A stretch of 64,000 bases of DNA from Levilactobacillus mulengensis (GTDB lineage: Bacteria; Bacillota; Bacilli; Lactobacillales; Lactobacillaceae). The DNA lies in contig NZ_RHNW01000013.1 in assembly GCF_003946045.1 (NCBI RefSeq), forward strand, positions 1-64,000, in the 5' to 3' direction. A model generated the notes under the pieces. That model did not search any database. It had not been told where the DNA came from and saw only the letters and a list, made by a program, of their open reading frames with translations. The position numbers and the translations under genes were made by a program. This document shows positions 1-7,084 of the stretch, one piece after another. How positions within the stretch are numbered: the first letter of the stretch is position 1; each line of letters opens with the position of its first letter.

Positions 1-3
1 TTT

Positions 4-76
4 GGAGGATTAGCTCAGTTGGGAGAGCGTCTGCCTTACAAGCAGAGGGTCACAGGTTCGAGCCCTGTATCCTCCA
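4..76 (+). tRNA. tRNA-Val (anticodon TAC)
   Basis: Full cloverleaf with a 7-bp acceptor stem (GGAGGAT with ATCCTCC) and the anticodon loop CTTACAA. The 3' CCA is not encoded. It is the first gene of the tRNA array; an rRNA operon may lie just left of the window, but only 3 bases are visible there. Confidence 0.95.
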
Positions 77-81
77 TATAT

Positions 82-154
82 GAGCCGTTAGCTCAGTTGG
101 TAGAGCATCTGACTTTTAATCAGAGGGTCGACAGTTCGAGCCTGTCACGGCTCA
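82..154 (+). tRNA. tRNA-Lys (TTT)
   Basis: Cloverleaf with anticodon loop CTTTTAA and acceptor GAGCCGT pairing with ACGGCTC. No encoded CCA. A small hairpin-like GC-rich spacer follows before the next tRNA. Confidence 0.95.
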
Positions 155-202
155 TTCGCCTTCGGGCGGTGAGTAAATTAGATACACAATGATACTGACT
201 AT

Positions 203-275
203 GCCGACTTAGCTCAGTTGGTAGAGCACCTGTCTTGTAAACAGGGGGTCGGAAGTTCGAATCTTCTAGTCGGCA
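203..275 (+). tRNA. tRNA-Thr (TGT)
   Basis: Cloverleaf with anticodon loop CTTGTAA and acceptor GCCGACT pairing with AGTCGGC. No encoded CCA. Confidence 0.95.
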
Positions 276-283
276 TTAATTTT

Positions 284-355
284 GCGGAAGTAGTTCAGTG
301 GTAGAACATCACCTTGCCATGGTGGGGGTCGCGGGTTCGAATCCCGTCTTCCGCT
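284..355 (+). tRNA. tRNA-Gly (GCC)
   Basis: Cloverleaf with anticodon loop TTGCCAT. The discriminator base is T, as usual for glycine. No encoded CCA. Confidence 0.95.
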
Positions 356-394
356 TAATACCGAGAGGTATTAAGCATCACAATTAGATATTTT

Positions 395-468
395 GCACCC
401 ATAGCGCAATTGGATAGAGTGTCTGACTACGAATCAGAAGGTTGTAGGTTCGACTCCTACTGGGTGCA
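395..468 (+). tRNA. tRNA-Arg (ACG)
   Basis: Cloverleaf with anticodon loop CTACGAA. A34 would be edited to inosine by TadA. No encoded CCA. Confidence 0.95.
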
Positions 469-474
469 TTTTAA

Positions 475-548
475 CGGGAAGTAGCTCAGCTTGGTAGAGC
501 ACCTGGTTTGGGACCAGGGGGTCGCAGGTTCGAATCCTGTCTTCCCGA
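475..548 (+). tRNA. tRNA-Pro (TGG)
   Basis: Cloverleaf with anticodon loop TTTGGGA and acceptor CGGGAAG pairing with CTTCCCG. No encoded CCA. Confidence 0.95.
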
Positions 549-576
549 TTAAATAAATATATTTTATTTAACACTT

Positions 577-650
577 CGCGGTGTAGCTCAGCTGGCTAGA
601 GCGTTCGGTTCATACCCGAGAGGTCGAGGGTTCGATCCCCCCCGCCGCGA
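577..650 (+). tRNA. tRNA-Met, elongator (CAT)
   Basis: Cloverleaf with anticodon loop TTCATAC. The acceptor starts CGCGGTG and base pairs fully, unlike the initiator genes at 878 and 1521. The D-arm and body resemble elongator Met of Bacillus, so I assign elongator Met and give the other non-initiator CAT gene (665-738) to isoleucine. Confidence 0.85.
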
Positions 651-664
651 TTAAGACTTGAACT

Positions 665-738
665 GGACCTTTAGCTCAGTTGGTTAGAGCAAACGGCTCA
701 TAACCGTTCGGTCGTAGGTTCGAGTCCTACAAGGTCCA
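665..738 (+). tRNA. tRNA-Ile2 (CAT, lysidine-modified) probable
   Basis: Cloverleaf with anticodon CAT in loop CTCATAA. Acceptor GGACCTT carries C4 and C5, positions used by TilS to pick tRNA-Ile2. The body matches the Bacillus gene usually typed as Ile2. If so, C34 is converted to lysidine and it reads ATA. Elongator Met is the alternative. Confidence 0.8.
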
Positions 739-771
739 TCACCAGAGGGCACTTGTATGGTGTTTTATTAT

Positions 772-861
772 GGAGGATTACCCAAGTCTGGCTGAAGGGA
801 ACGGTCTTGAAAACCGTCAGGTGAGTAAAATCACGCGAGAGTTCGAATCTCTCATCCTCCT
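772..861 (+). tRNA. tRNA-Ser (TGA)
   Basis: Class II tRNA with a long variable arm and anticodon loop CTTGAAA. The acceptor GGAGGAT pairs with ATCCTCC and the next base, the discriminator, is T rather than the G usual for serine tRNAs (the other Ser gene at 1331 has G). Confidence 0.93.
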
Positions 862-877
862 TTTACCTTAATATTAT

Positions 878-951
<74 letters not shown>

Positions 952-953
952 TT

Positions 954-1027
954 GGTTCGTTGGTCTAGTTGGTTAGGACGCCTCCCTGTCACGGAGGAGA
1001 TCACGAGTTCGAGTCTCGTACGGACCG
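954..1027 (+). tRNA. tRNA-Asp (GTC), copy 1
   Basis: Cloverleaf with anticodon loop CTGTCAC and discriminator G, as expected for Asp. Forms a unit with the fMet gene just upstream that recurs at 1521-1673. Confidence 0.95.
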
Positions 1028-1080
1028 TTACCGTGTTTGGTCGCCCGAATACGGTATCCATAATTTCTAAATGGTTTAAT

Positions 1081-1153
1081 GGCTCGGTAGCTCAGTCGGT
1101 AGAGCAATGGATTGAAGCTCCATGTGTCGGCGGTTCGATTCCGTCCCGCGCCA
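1081..1153 (+). tRNA. tRNA-Phe (GAA), acceptor mismatch
   Basis: Cloverleaf with anticodon loop TTGAAGC. The acceptor strands GGCTCGG and CCGCGCC pair at six positions, but position 4 (T) faces C at 69, a pyrimidine-pyrimidine mismatch. All other stems are intact, so it is probably functional. Confidence 0.9.
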
Positions 1154-1174
1154 TTGATTATATCTCACCATATT

Positions 1175-1245
1175 GCGGGTATAGTTTAGTGGTAAAACCA
1201 CAGCCTTCCAAGCTGTTGTCGCGAGTTCGATTCTCGTTACCCGCT
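1175..1245 (+). tRNA. tRNA-Gly (TCC)
   Basis: Cloverleaf with anticodon loop CTTCCAA and discriminator T. With Gly-GCC at 284 it covers all glycine codons. Confidence 0.95.
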
Positions 1246-1251
1246 TTATAT

Positions 1252-1326
<75 letters not shown>

Positions 1327-1330
1327 TTAT

Positions 1331-1418
1331 GGAGAAGTACTCAAGTGGCTGAAGAGGTGCCCCTGCTAAGGGTATAGGTCGCGGAAGCGGCGCGAGAGTT
1401 CGAATCTCTCCTTCTCCG
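1331..1418 (+). tRNA. tRNA-Ser (GCT)
   Basis: Class II tRNA with long variable arm, anticodon loop CTGCTAA and discriminator G. Confidence 0.94.
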
Positions 1419-1427
1419 TTTAGTTAT

Positions 1428-1500
1428 GACCCGTTGGTCAAGTGGTTTAAGACACCGCCCTTTCACGGCGGTAACATGGGTTCGAATCCCGTACGGGTCA
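1428..1500 (+). tRNA. tRNA-Glu (TTC)
   Basis: Cloverleaf with anticodon loop CTTTCAC and acceptor GACCCGT pairing with ACGGGTC. No encoded CCA. Confidence 0.95.
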
Positions 1501-1520
1501 TTTTCACAATTTAATATTAT

Positions 1521-1594
<74 letters not shown>

Positions 1595-1599
1595 TTGTT

Positions 1600-1673
1600 G
1601 GTTCGTTGGTCTAGTTGGTTAGGACGCCTCCCTGTCACGGAGGAGATCACGAGTTCGAGTCTCGTACGGACCG
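1600..1673 (+). tRNA. tRNA-Asp (GTC), copy 2
   Basis: Identical to 954-1027. The spacer to the fMet gene is 3 bases longer than in copy 1. Last tRNA of the array. Confidence 0.95.
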
Positions 1674-1681
1674 TCAGTTAA

Positions 1682-1709
1682 AGTCTTCCTTGTTGGGGAA
1701 GGCTTTTTT
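1682..1709 (+). terminator. Terminator of the tRNA array
   Basis: Stem AGTCTTCC with GGAAGGCT (one G-T pair), a 6-base loop, then a T run. It directly follows the last tRNA. Confidence 0.85.
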
Positions 1710-1741
1710 GATATCTAGATGACAACTTGACCTGTTAACCC

Positions 1742-1794
1742 AAAGGGACTCACCAGCGTTGTAGGCATTGGCCTGCGCGTTGGTGAGTCCCTTT
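1742..1794 (-). terminator. Long hairpin between tRNA array and DUF2075 gene
   Basis: Inverted repeat of about 15 bp (AAAGGGACTCACCA with TGGTGAGTCCCTTT), 7 bp beyond the stop codon of the minus-strand gene. There is no good T run on either side, so termination may be weak; it could also insulate the convergent transcripts. Confidence 0.6.
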
Positions 1795-1801
1795 GTTCGT
1801 A

Positions 1802-3016
1802 TTAGTCGTTAGTAGCGAGGTAGTCCCGCAAGCGTGGGTCATGGGCGTAGATGTAGAGTCCCTGTACGCCACGCTTCATTAAGACGTTGATGGAGTTAAG
1901 GACTAATTGCTGCTTAATCAGAGTTAACTCATGAGGGTCCGTTAAGTCTGCTCGGTGTTTAAAGGCTTCCACGTCTGTATACTGGTCCAGGTCGATGACC
2001 AAGTGATTGTGGTCGTCCAGCTTGACCGGTGGACCGAGAATCACGCCTACGTAGTTCAGGTCAAAGCCCTGACAGGTATAGATAGAGCCCACTTCATTGA
2101 TGGTCTGCGGTAACTCCGCCCAGGGCGTACTGGTATAGTTGTACTGGTCCCAGGGGAGGTGAAACTTGCCTTCCGTAATATAATGCTTGCCACCATCTAG
2201 AGTTGACGGGTAGCCAGATGTCGAGACGATACGTGAGAGCCCCACGGCTTGGTTTCGCTGGACAATGGCTTGGCGCATCTGCTCGGCGTCCGTGAAGACG
2301 CGTAAATCGTAATGTTTGCCGGCGGAAGTGGGTAAGGGTCTTAGCCGCTGATGGGTGAAGTCATTGATCCATGAAATCAGTGCGTCACTTGCCTGCATAC
2401 GGAATTGGTGCGTTAGGCGGATCGTCTCATGCGGATAAGGGGCCAGGAGAGTTTCTAGGCGGCGTTCCGTCCAGAAACTCTTTAGTCGTAGGACCTGGGT
2501 CTCGTCAAAGACTAAAATGATGACCTTGGCCGTAGCCATTAGGGCAGTTAACTGATTGTTGCCGTAAAAATTGTTGTAGTGGTCCGCCTGTGAGAGAAGG
2601 AGATGGGCCTCGTCGATGACTAGGACGTCCGCGTGCTTCTTTCCCTGGCTAATCTGATTGATTAACGTCGTGGGTCGTTGGAAGTCCTTTTTGAACAGGT
2701 GGGGTTGCTGTCCAGCAATTTCCCGGTAGACTTTGAGAATTTCCGGATGATTGACGAGGAAATAATTTTCGGTGTCAGCCAGTGGGCTGGTTGCGTCGGT
2801 CCGGGCGGCTGCTTGAATGGCCGCGAAGAGGTGCGCTAAGACAACACTTTTTCCTGTACCGGCGTCGCCATAGATGGTGAACATAGCTGGACCCTCACCA
2901 GTTACGTGCGTCGTGGTGAAGGTGAATACCCGTTCGACCAGCTCGGCCTGTTCGGTGGTGAGGGGCAGCAACGGCGAAATCTTGTCCGTCGCTGCGTTAG
3001 ATGCTGAGAGGGTCAA
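1802..3016 (-). CDS. DUF2075-family P-loop ATPase/helicase-like protein
   Basis: About 404 aa. A Walker A motif (GDAGTGKS, roughly residues 48-55) and a Walker B motif (LVIDEAHLL, roughly 130-138) are followed by helicase-like segments ending in a conserved TCQGFDLNYVGVILG stretch, which is the signature of the DUF2075 family (COG3410-type superfamily 1 ATPases). Its cellular role is not established; family members are found beside restriction, repair and schlafen-like genes. Start choice: the open frame extends to a GTG at 3073, but that codon lies inside the terminator and promoter of the neighbouring region. A TTG at 3016 with AGAAAGG ten bases upstream is the better start. It stands alone between convergent tRNAs and an independent monooxygenase gene, so context gives no hint of function. 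Confidence 0.8.
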   Translation of the reverse strand: MTLSASNAATDKISPLLPLTTEQAELVERVFTFTTTHVTGEGPAMFTIYGDAGTGKSVVLAHLFAAIQAAARTDATSPLADTENYFLVNHPEILKVYREIAGQQPHLFKKDFQRPTTLINQISQGKKHADVLVIDEAHLLLSQADHYNNFYGNNQLTALMATAKVIILVFDETQVLRLKSFWTERRLETLLAPYPHETIRLTHQFRMQASDALISWINDFTHQRLRPLPTSAGKHYDLRVFTDAEQMRQAIVQRNQAVGLSRIVSTSGYPSTLDGGKHYITEGKFHLPWDQYNYTSTPWAELPQTINEVGSIYTCQGFDLNYVGVILGPPVKLDDHNHLVIDLDQYTDVEAFKHRADLTDPHELTLIKQQLVLNSINVLMKRGVQGLYIYAHDPRLRDYLATND

Positions 3017-3049
3017 ATAATCGCTGCCTTTCTGAAACAGAATAGTCCT

Positions 3050-3079
3050 ATTGTAACGCAAAAAATAACGCACCGTCAG
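3050..3079 (-). promoter_or_regulatory. Promoter of the DUF2075 gene, inside a terminator
   Basis: On the minus strand CTGACG, 18 bp, then TACAAT. The -35 and spacer overlap the terminator hairpin of the gene upstream (3059-3107). Confidence 0.5.
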
Positions 3080-3107
3080 ACCATGCTAATTGGCCCATGG
3101 TGCGTTA
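3059..3107 (-). terminator. Terminator of the HmoB-like gene
   Basis: Nine-bp perfect stem TAACGCACC/GGTGCGTTA followed on the minus strand by TTATTTTTT. It sits 22 bp past the stop of the 3129-3632 gene. Confidence 0.85.
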
Positions 3108-3128
3108 GGTTGTTTATCCTGATAATGG

Positions 3129-3632
3129 CTAATGCTGATCCTTTTCCGCCTTTACTTGTTGATACGATGCGGCGTGGAAATGGTTGGCGCTGGTACTGTA
3201 CACGTCAAATGGCGCGAAGGCCGGTGAGTGGCGCCAGAGAGAGTAGGCCTGACTGTCGGCCCAAATGGTCAGTAGGACGTACTCGTTGGCACTCTTTTGC
3301 TTCGTCAAGACGTAGAATGCTGTCATGCCGCTCGGTAAACCGTTGCTGGCAAAGCGGTTAGCCTTGGCGTTGAAGACCTTGGCAGCATCCGGGTCCAGGG
3401 TGAAGTAGTTAAAATTAAAGAACCCTTGCCACTGCTGACTTCCTTGATGGAGCTGAACCTGATAGTCCAGATTGCTCTTAAACACACTAGGTTGGCCGGA
3501 GACGTCGACTAGCTGTAAGCCCTCGTCGCCACCGGAATCAGCCATTAAAACCAACTGACGGTCTGGATTTTGCGCAATGATACCATCTAACATATCCCGA
3601 CTCCCAAAAGTTGCTGATACTTGATGAAGCAT
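3129..3632 (-). CDS. Antibiotic biosynthesis monooxygenase (ABM) domain protein, HmoB-like
   Basis: About 167 aa. The C-terminal half (residues about 95-160) looks like an ABM ferredoxin-like fold, with the pattern YVLLTIWADSQAY followed by a W..SPAF segment. The N-terminal half is a second, less recognisable domain. Length and layout match HmoB of Bacillus, a haem-degrading monooxygenase, but haem ligands cannot be confirmed by eye, and many ABM proteins have other or unknown substrates. Two in-frame ATGs lie 6 bp apart; AGGAGG is 7 bases before the second (3632) and only 1 base before the first (3638), so I use 3632. Monocistronic, with its own terminator. Confidence 0.7.
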   Translation of the reverse strand: MLHQVSATFGSRDMLDGIIAQNPDRQLVLMADSGGDEGLQLVDVSGQPSVFKSNLDYQVQLHQGSQQWQGFFNFNYFTLDPDAAKVFNAKANRFASNGLPSGMTAFYVLTKQKSANEYVLLTIWADSQAYSLWRHSPAFAPFDVYSTSANHFHAASYQQVKAEKDQH

Positions 3633-3776
3633 GCTCATCCCTCCTGACTGGTTTGTTACCTTTATTATAAGGTTCTTCTGAACAAAAGCGAAACGTTTAC
3701 ACTCTGCGGTCAGCGCGCTAAACTAGAAATAAGTAGCGTTGGTGCAACGCGATGATTCGTATGAGAGGATGATTGG

Positions 3777-4517
3777 ATGAAATTAACAGTTCTAGGGTGT
3801 TACGGTGGGTATCCCCACAACGGTGTGGGAACCAGCAGTTATTTACTGACCAGCGGCGAATTTAACTTGTTGTTGGATTGCGGAAGCGGGGCGTTGATTG
3901 CCTTGGAGAAGGTCTTGGATCCCTTACAGTTGAACGCCGTGTTATTGACGCATTACCATCACGACCACACGGCTGATGTGGGTGTGTTACAGTACCTCTG
4001 GCAGTTGAAGCAGGGTCCCCGGGCCGAACCCGTTTTGCCAATTTATGGGCACACGGCGGATCCGCTGAACTTCGGTAGTCTTACCTGGCCCAATGCCACG
4101 GTTGGTCAGGCCTATAACCCGGCTGAAACGCTCCATTTAGGGCCCTTTACGATTGATTTCTTACCCACGCATCATCCAGTACCGGCGTACGCCCCACGCA
4201 TCACGGAGACAGCTACGGGGGCCACGCTGGCCTTCACGGCGGACACGGCTGCCTTTGACGGACTGGCGGAGTGGGCAACCGGCGTGGATGTTTTATTGGC
4301 AGACACCAACTTTTTCGCCGACCATCAGGGAACGGCTTGGCACTTGACGTCCACTCAGGCAGGCGATTTGGCTCGGCAGGCGGTGGTTAAACGACTCTTG
4401 TTGACGCATTTGCCACAGACGGGGGATCTCCAGCAATTGGCAGCCGAAGCACAGGCGGCTGCTGGGGGGACCACCAAAGTTAGCGTTGTCTCAGCAGGTT
4501 CCATTTATAATATCTAA
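3777..4517 (+). CDS. MBL-fold metallo-hydrolase (YhfI-like)
   Basis: 246 aa. The metal-binding motif THYHHDHTAD (residues about 58-67) gives the HxHxDH signature of metallo-beta-lactamase-fold hydrolases. Further ligands are likely at the HHP near 126, the ADTNF aspartate near 176 and the THLPQ histidine near 210. This arrangement resembles RNase Z-like/YhfI phosphodiesterase-type members and not the true beta-lactamases. Substrate unknown; cyclic nucleotide or RNA phosphodiester bonds are typical for this branch. It has an ATG start with a weak GAGAGGAT site upstream, and is transcribed alone towards spx. Confidence 0.8.
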   Translation: MKLTVLGCYGGYPHNGVGTSSYLLTSGEFNLLLDCGSGALIALEKVLDPLQLNAVLLTHYHHDHTADVGVLQYLWQLKQGPRAEPVLPIYGHTADPLNFGSLTWPNATVGQAYNPAETLHLGPFTIDFLPTHHPVPAYAPRITETATGATLAFTADTAAFDGLAEWATGVDVLLADTNFFADHQGTAWHLTSTQAGDLARQAVVKRLLLTHLPQTGDLQQLAAEAQAAAGGTTKVSVVSAGSIYNI

Positions 4518-4647
4518 TGATTTTTATTCGATAAAAATAAATAGTCCTCAATTGATTAATCGACACAACTGTGGTATTTGAACACGTATTAGCCATTTAG
4601 TAGACAACTAGTATAAAATTGTTAATAAAGTTATTTTCAAAAAGGTC

Positions 4648-4675
4648 TTTCCTTTTTTGTAAAAGTCTGTATAAT
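4648..4675 (+). promoter_or_regulatory. Promoter of spx
   Basis: A perfect TATAAT at 4670-4675 with a poor -35 (TTTCCT) 16 bp upstream in a T-rich stretch. The -10 lies 44 bp before the spx start codon. Confidence 0.6.
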
Positions 4676-4718
4676 GAAGCTATTAAAACTTTTATAGACC
4701 GTTAAGGAGGAAAAGATT

Positions 4719-5132
4719 ATGACAGTTACGCTCTACACCTCACCCAGTTGTACCTCTTGTCGCAAAGCCCGTCTTTGGTTTGAAGAACACGGTATCGCGT
4801 ACCGCGAACAGAATATCTTCTCCGAGCCCTTGACGATTGCACAGATTAAATCAATCTTGCGGTTGACCGAGGATGGCACCGAAGAAATTGTGTCCAAGCG
4901 CTCGCGGGTTTACCAGGAATTGACCGTCGATCTGGACGATCTACCTTTACGTGAGCTTTACCAATTGATTCAGGCCCATCCTGGCATTCTGCGGCGGCCA
5001 ATCATGGTCGATGAGAAACGTCTGCAGGTTGGTTTCAACGAAGAAGAAATTCGCCGGTTTCTGCCAAGACAAGTTCGGGCACTTGAGCTCAAGCGGGCCC
5101 AACGACTAGTAAATGGCGTAAATGAAGCTTAA
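4719..5132 (+). CDS. spx: Redox-sensing transcriptional regulator Spx
   Basis: 137 aa ArsC-fold regulator. The CTSC disulfide switch lies at residues 10-13, and the RPI motif (about 92-94) and C-terminal EIRRFLPR region match Spx. Spx binds the RNA polymerase alpha C-terminal domain and redirects transcription under thiol and cell-wall stress; lactobacilli usually carry several paralogues. The start has a strong AAGGAGG site. It is directly followed by a terminator and then mecA, the same order as in Bacillus, which places the regulator next to a ClpC adaptor. Confidence 0.95.
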   Translation: MTVTLYTSPSCTSCRKARLWFEEHGIAYREQNIFSEPLTIAQIKSILRLTEDGTEEIVSKRSRVYQELTVDLDDLPLRELYQLIQAHPGILRRPIMVDEKRLQVGFNEEEIRRFLPRQVRALELKRAQRLVNGVNEA

Positions 5133-5142
5133 TTAGTTGCAT

Positions 5143-5186
5143 CTGACCGGATTTGTGAGAAAATGTTACTTGCAGTCCGGTTTTTT
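5143..5186 (+). terminator. Terminator after spx
   Basis: Stem GACCGGA/TCCGGTT with a long loop and a run of six T. Confidence 0.75.
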
Positions 5187-5271
5187 GGTATGATGACTTT
5201 ACAAGCCGGCAAAAATGACTAGAATTAGAATCAAGGACAATACCCAAACCCACGAGAAAGGGGTGTTATTC

Positions 5272-6000
5272 ATGGAATCGGAACGAATCAATGAGAACAC
5301 GATTCGGGTGGTTATCGGCAATGATGATCTCAGCGAACGGGGGATCACCGTCCTGGATCTGCTCGGTAATCACAAGCAAATCGAAGGCTTCTTTTACAGC
5401 ATTTTGGAAGAGGTCGACGTTGATCACCAATTTCAAGACAACGAAGCGGTAACCTTCCAGGTACTACCGAACCGTAATGGTCTGGAGTTGTTTATCAGTA
5501 AGAATGTGGACGAAGACGACGCGACCATCGATGATAATCAAGGCGACGCGAGTGTCGATAGTGCTCACCCCGATCAAGTATCGGATCAAATTAAGGAACA
5601 CCTGTCAGCGACGGACGACCAGAAGGATTTCTTCTCTGGGTTTAAGTCTGCGACTGCCAATGACTCCAATGATATCGAGGACTACTTAAGCGACAAGGGT
5701 CAACCAACGGCGACCCGCGTGGTTAAGCTACACTCCTTTGAAGATATGATTAGTCTGGCACGGGTGTTGCATTTAGAAAATGCGGCCACGAACCTTTACC
5801 GGTACAGTGGCGACTTCTATTTGGAACTGGTCTTCTTCACGAATGAGACCTCACCAGAGTCCATCAAGGACGAATTGGCCGTGGCGTGCGAGTACGCGGA
5901 TCGAACCAAGGTCGCTCCTGATGTCTTGGCGGAACATGGTCAATTGATCATGGAAAATTCTGCCTTGGAGCTCACAAGATTTCACTTTTTAACTGATTAA
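5272..6000 (+). CDS. mecA: Adaptor protein MecA
   Basis: 242 aa. The N-terminal substrate-binding domain (ESERINENTIRVVI...) and the C-terminal ClpC-binding domain (from about residue 145) are separated by an acidic, low-complexity linker at about 85-140. MecA delivers substrates to the ClpCP protease and controls competence and stress regulators. The frame stays open upstream to 5215, but AGAAAGGGGTG just before the ATG at 5272 decides the start. Neighbour of spx, as in many Firmicutes. Confidence 0.93.
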   Translation: MESERINENTIRVVIGNDDLSERGITVLDLLGNHKQIEGFFYSILEEVDVDHQFQDNEAVTFQVLPNRNGLELFISKNVDEDDATIDDNQGDASVDSAHPDQVSDQIKEHLSATDDQKDFFSGFKSATANDSNDIEDYLSDKGQPTATRVVKLHSFEDMISLARVLHLENAATNLYRYSGDFYLELVFFTNETSPESIKDELAVACEYADRTKVAPDVLAEHGQLIMENSALELTRFHFLTD

Positions 6001-6005
6001 AATTA

Positions 6006-6039
6006 GGCGAGACACTGGTTAACGGTGTTTCGTCTTTTT
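6006..6039 (+). terminator. Terminator after mecA
   Basis: Hairpin GGCGAGACAC with GTGTTTCGTC followed by TTTTT, a few bases after the stop codon. Confidence 0.85.
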
Positions 6040-6046
6040 ATTTGCG

Positions 6047-6084
6047 TAAAAAATGAGTCTGGGGTTCTGTCCCAGGCTCATTTT
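6047..6084 (-). terminator. Terminator after dapF
   Basis: Near-perfect stem AAAATGAGTCTGGG/CCCAGGCTCATTTT; its minus-strand T run ends the lysC-dapF operon. It may work in both directions. Confidence 0.85.
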
Positions 6085-6099
6085 GTCTAACAATTTACT

Positions 6100-7080
6100 T
6101 TATGCCGTGACCGCCGCCACAAATTCCTGGTAGGCGGCTTCTTCTCCCGTGGGCGTGAGCGTCACGTTTTGTAAGTTGGCCTGGTGGAGGTCGGCCTCGG
6201 CGATGGTGAGGGTGGCCGTGAAGGTGGCGTTGCCAATCAACTGAATCTGGCTGGCTGCTGCCGACTGGGCCAGCGTGACGTGCGTCTTGACCAGACCACC
6301 GGGATTGAAGACGGTGATGTCCTGTTGCGCGTCAAATTGGTCGGGGTGGAGCTGGGCAAAGGCCAAACTGGTGGCGGACATGCCCGTACCACAGGCGTTC
6401 GTGAAGCCGACGCCACGTTCGTACGTTTGGACGAAGAGGGTATTGGTGCCCCGAATCTCAGCGAAGCTCACGTTGACGCCCTCCGTGAAGTAGGGGTTTG
6501 CCGCGTTTAGGCGTTCACCCAGCTTGCCGAGTTGCGCGGCGTCAATGTGGTCCACGAAACTAATCAGGTGTGGGTTTGGCACGGCAATGGCCGTGAACGT
6601 TTGGCCGGGGATGAATTCCGGTACGGGTTCATCGACCATGGTGGTTAAGTCCTGATAATGGAACGGTAGGTCGGCCGCCGCCAAGGAAATCGGCGCAATT
6701 TGAACGCTGAAGGCCGGGACATTTTCGGCTAGACTGGGCGCTTGGTGGACTGGCAAATTGGCTTCCAGGGTGGCGACCTTGAAGGCTGTCTGACCCGTCT
6801 TTTCTGCTAAATACCGGCTTACGGTTCGCAGGCCGTTACCACACATCTTGGCTTCGCTGCCATCAGCATTGATGACGCGCATCTGGCCGGCACAGTCCGG
6901 TTCCGGGATGTCGCTGATGACCAGGAGCCCGTCCGCACCGTTGTCGACGCCGGTGACGGGCGAACAGAGGCGAATGGCCAGTTGTGTCAGCTCCGCATCA
7001 GTTAGGGGCGTGGTGAGGGTGGTTTGGTCGAGCAAGAAGAATTGATTTTCGGACCCGTGGGCCTTGATTAAAGTTGTCAT
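6100..7080 (-). CDS. dapF: Diaminopimelate epimerase
   Basis: 326 aa, about 40 residues longer than many DapF. Converts LL- to meso-diaminopimelate without cofactor, using two cysteines: one in AKMCGNGLR (about residue 80) and one in TNACGTG (about 229). Both are present. The start is the ATG at 7080; the GTGAGG that serves as its ribosome site is part of the last codons of lysC, with a 4-bp gap between the genes, so translation is probably coupled. The product feeds peptidoglycan and, through LysA (8899), lysine. Confidence 0.93.
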   Translation of the reverse strand: MTTLIKAHGSENQFFLLDQTTLTTPLTDAELTQLAIRLCSPVTGVDNGADGLLVISDIPEPDCAGQMRVINADGSEAKMCGNGLRTVSRYLAEKTGQTAFKVATLEANLPVHQAPSLAENVPAFSVQIAPISLAAADLPFHYQDLTTMVDEPVPEFIPGQTFTAIAVPNPHLISFVDHIDAAQLGKLGERLNAANPYFTEGVNVSFAEIRGTNTLFVQTYERGVGFTNACGTGMSATSLAFAQLHPDQFDAQQDITVFNPGGLVKTHVTLAQSAAASQIQLIGNATFTATLTIAEADLHQANLQNVTLTPTGEEAAYQEFVAAVTA

Positions 7081-7084
7081 TGAT

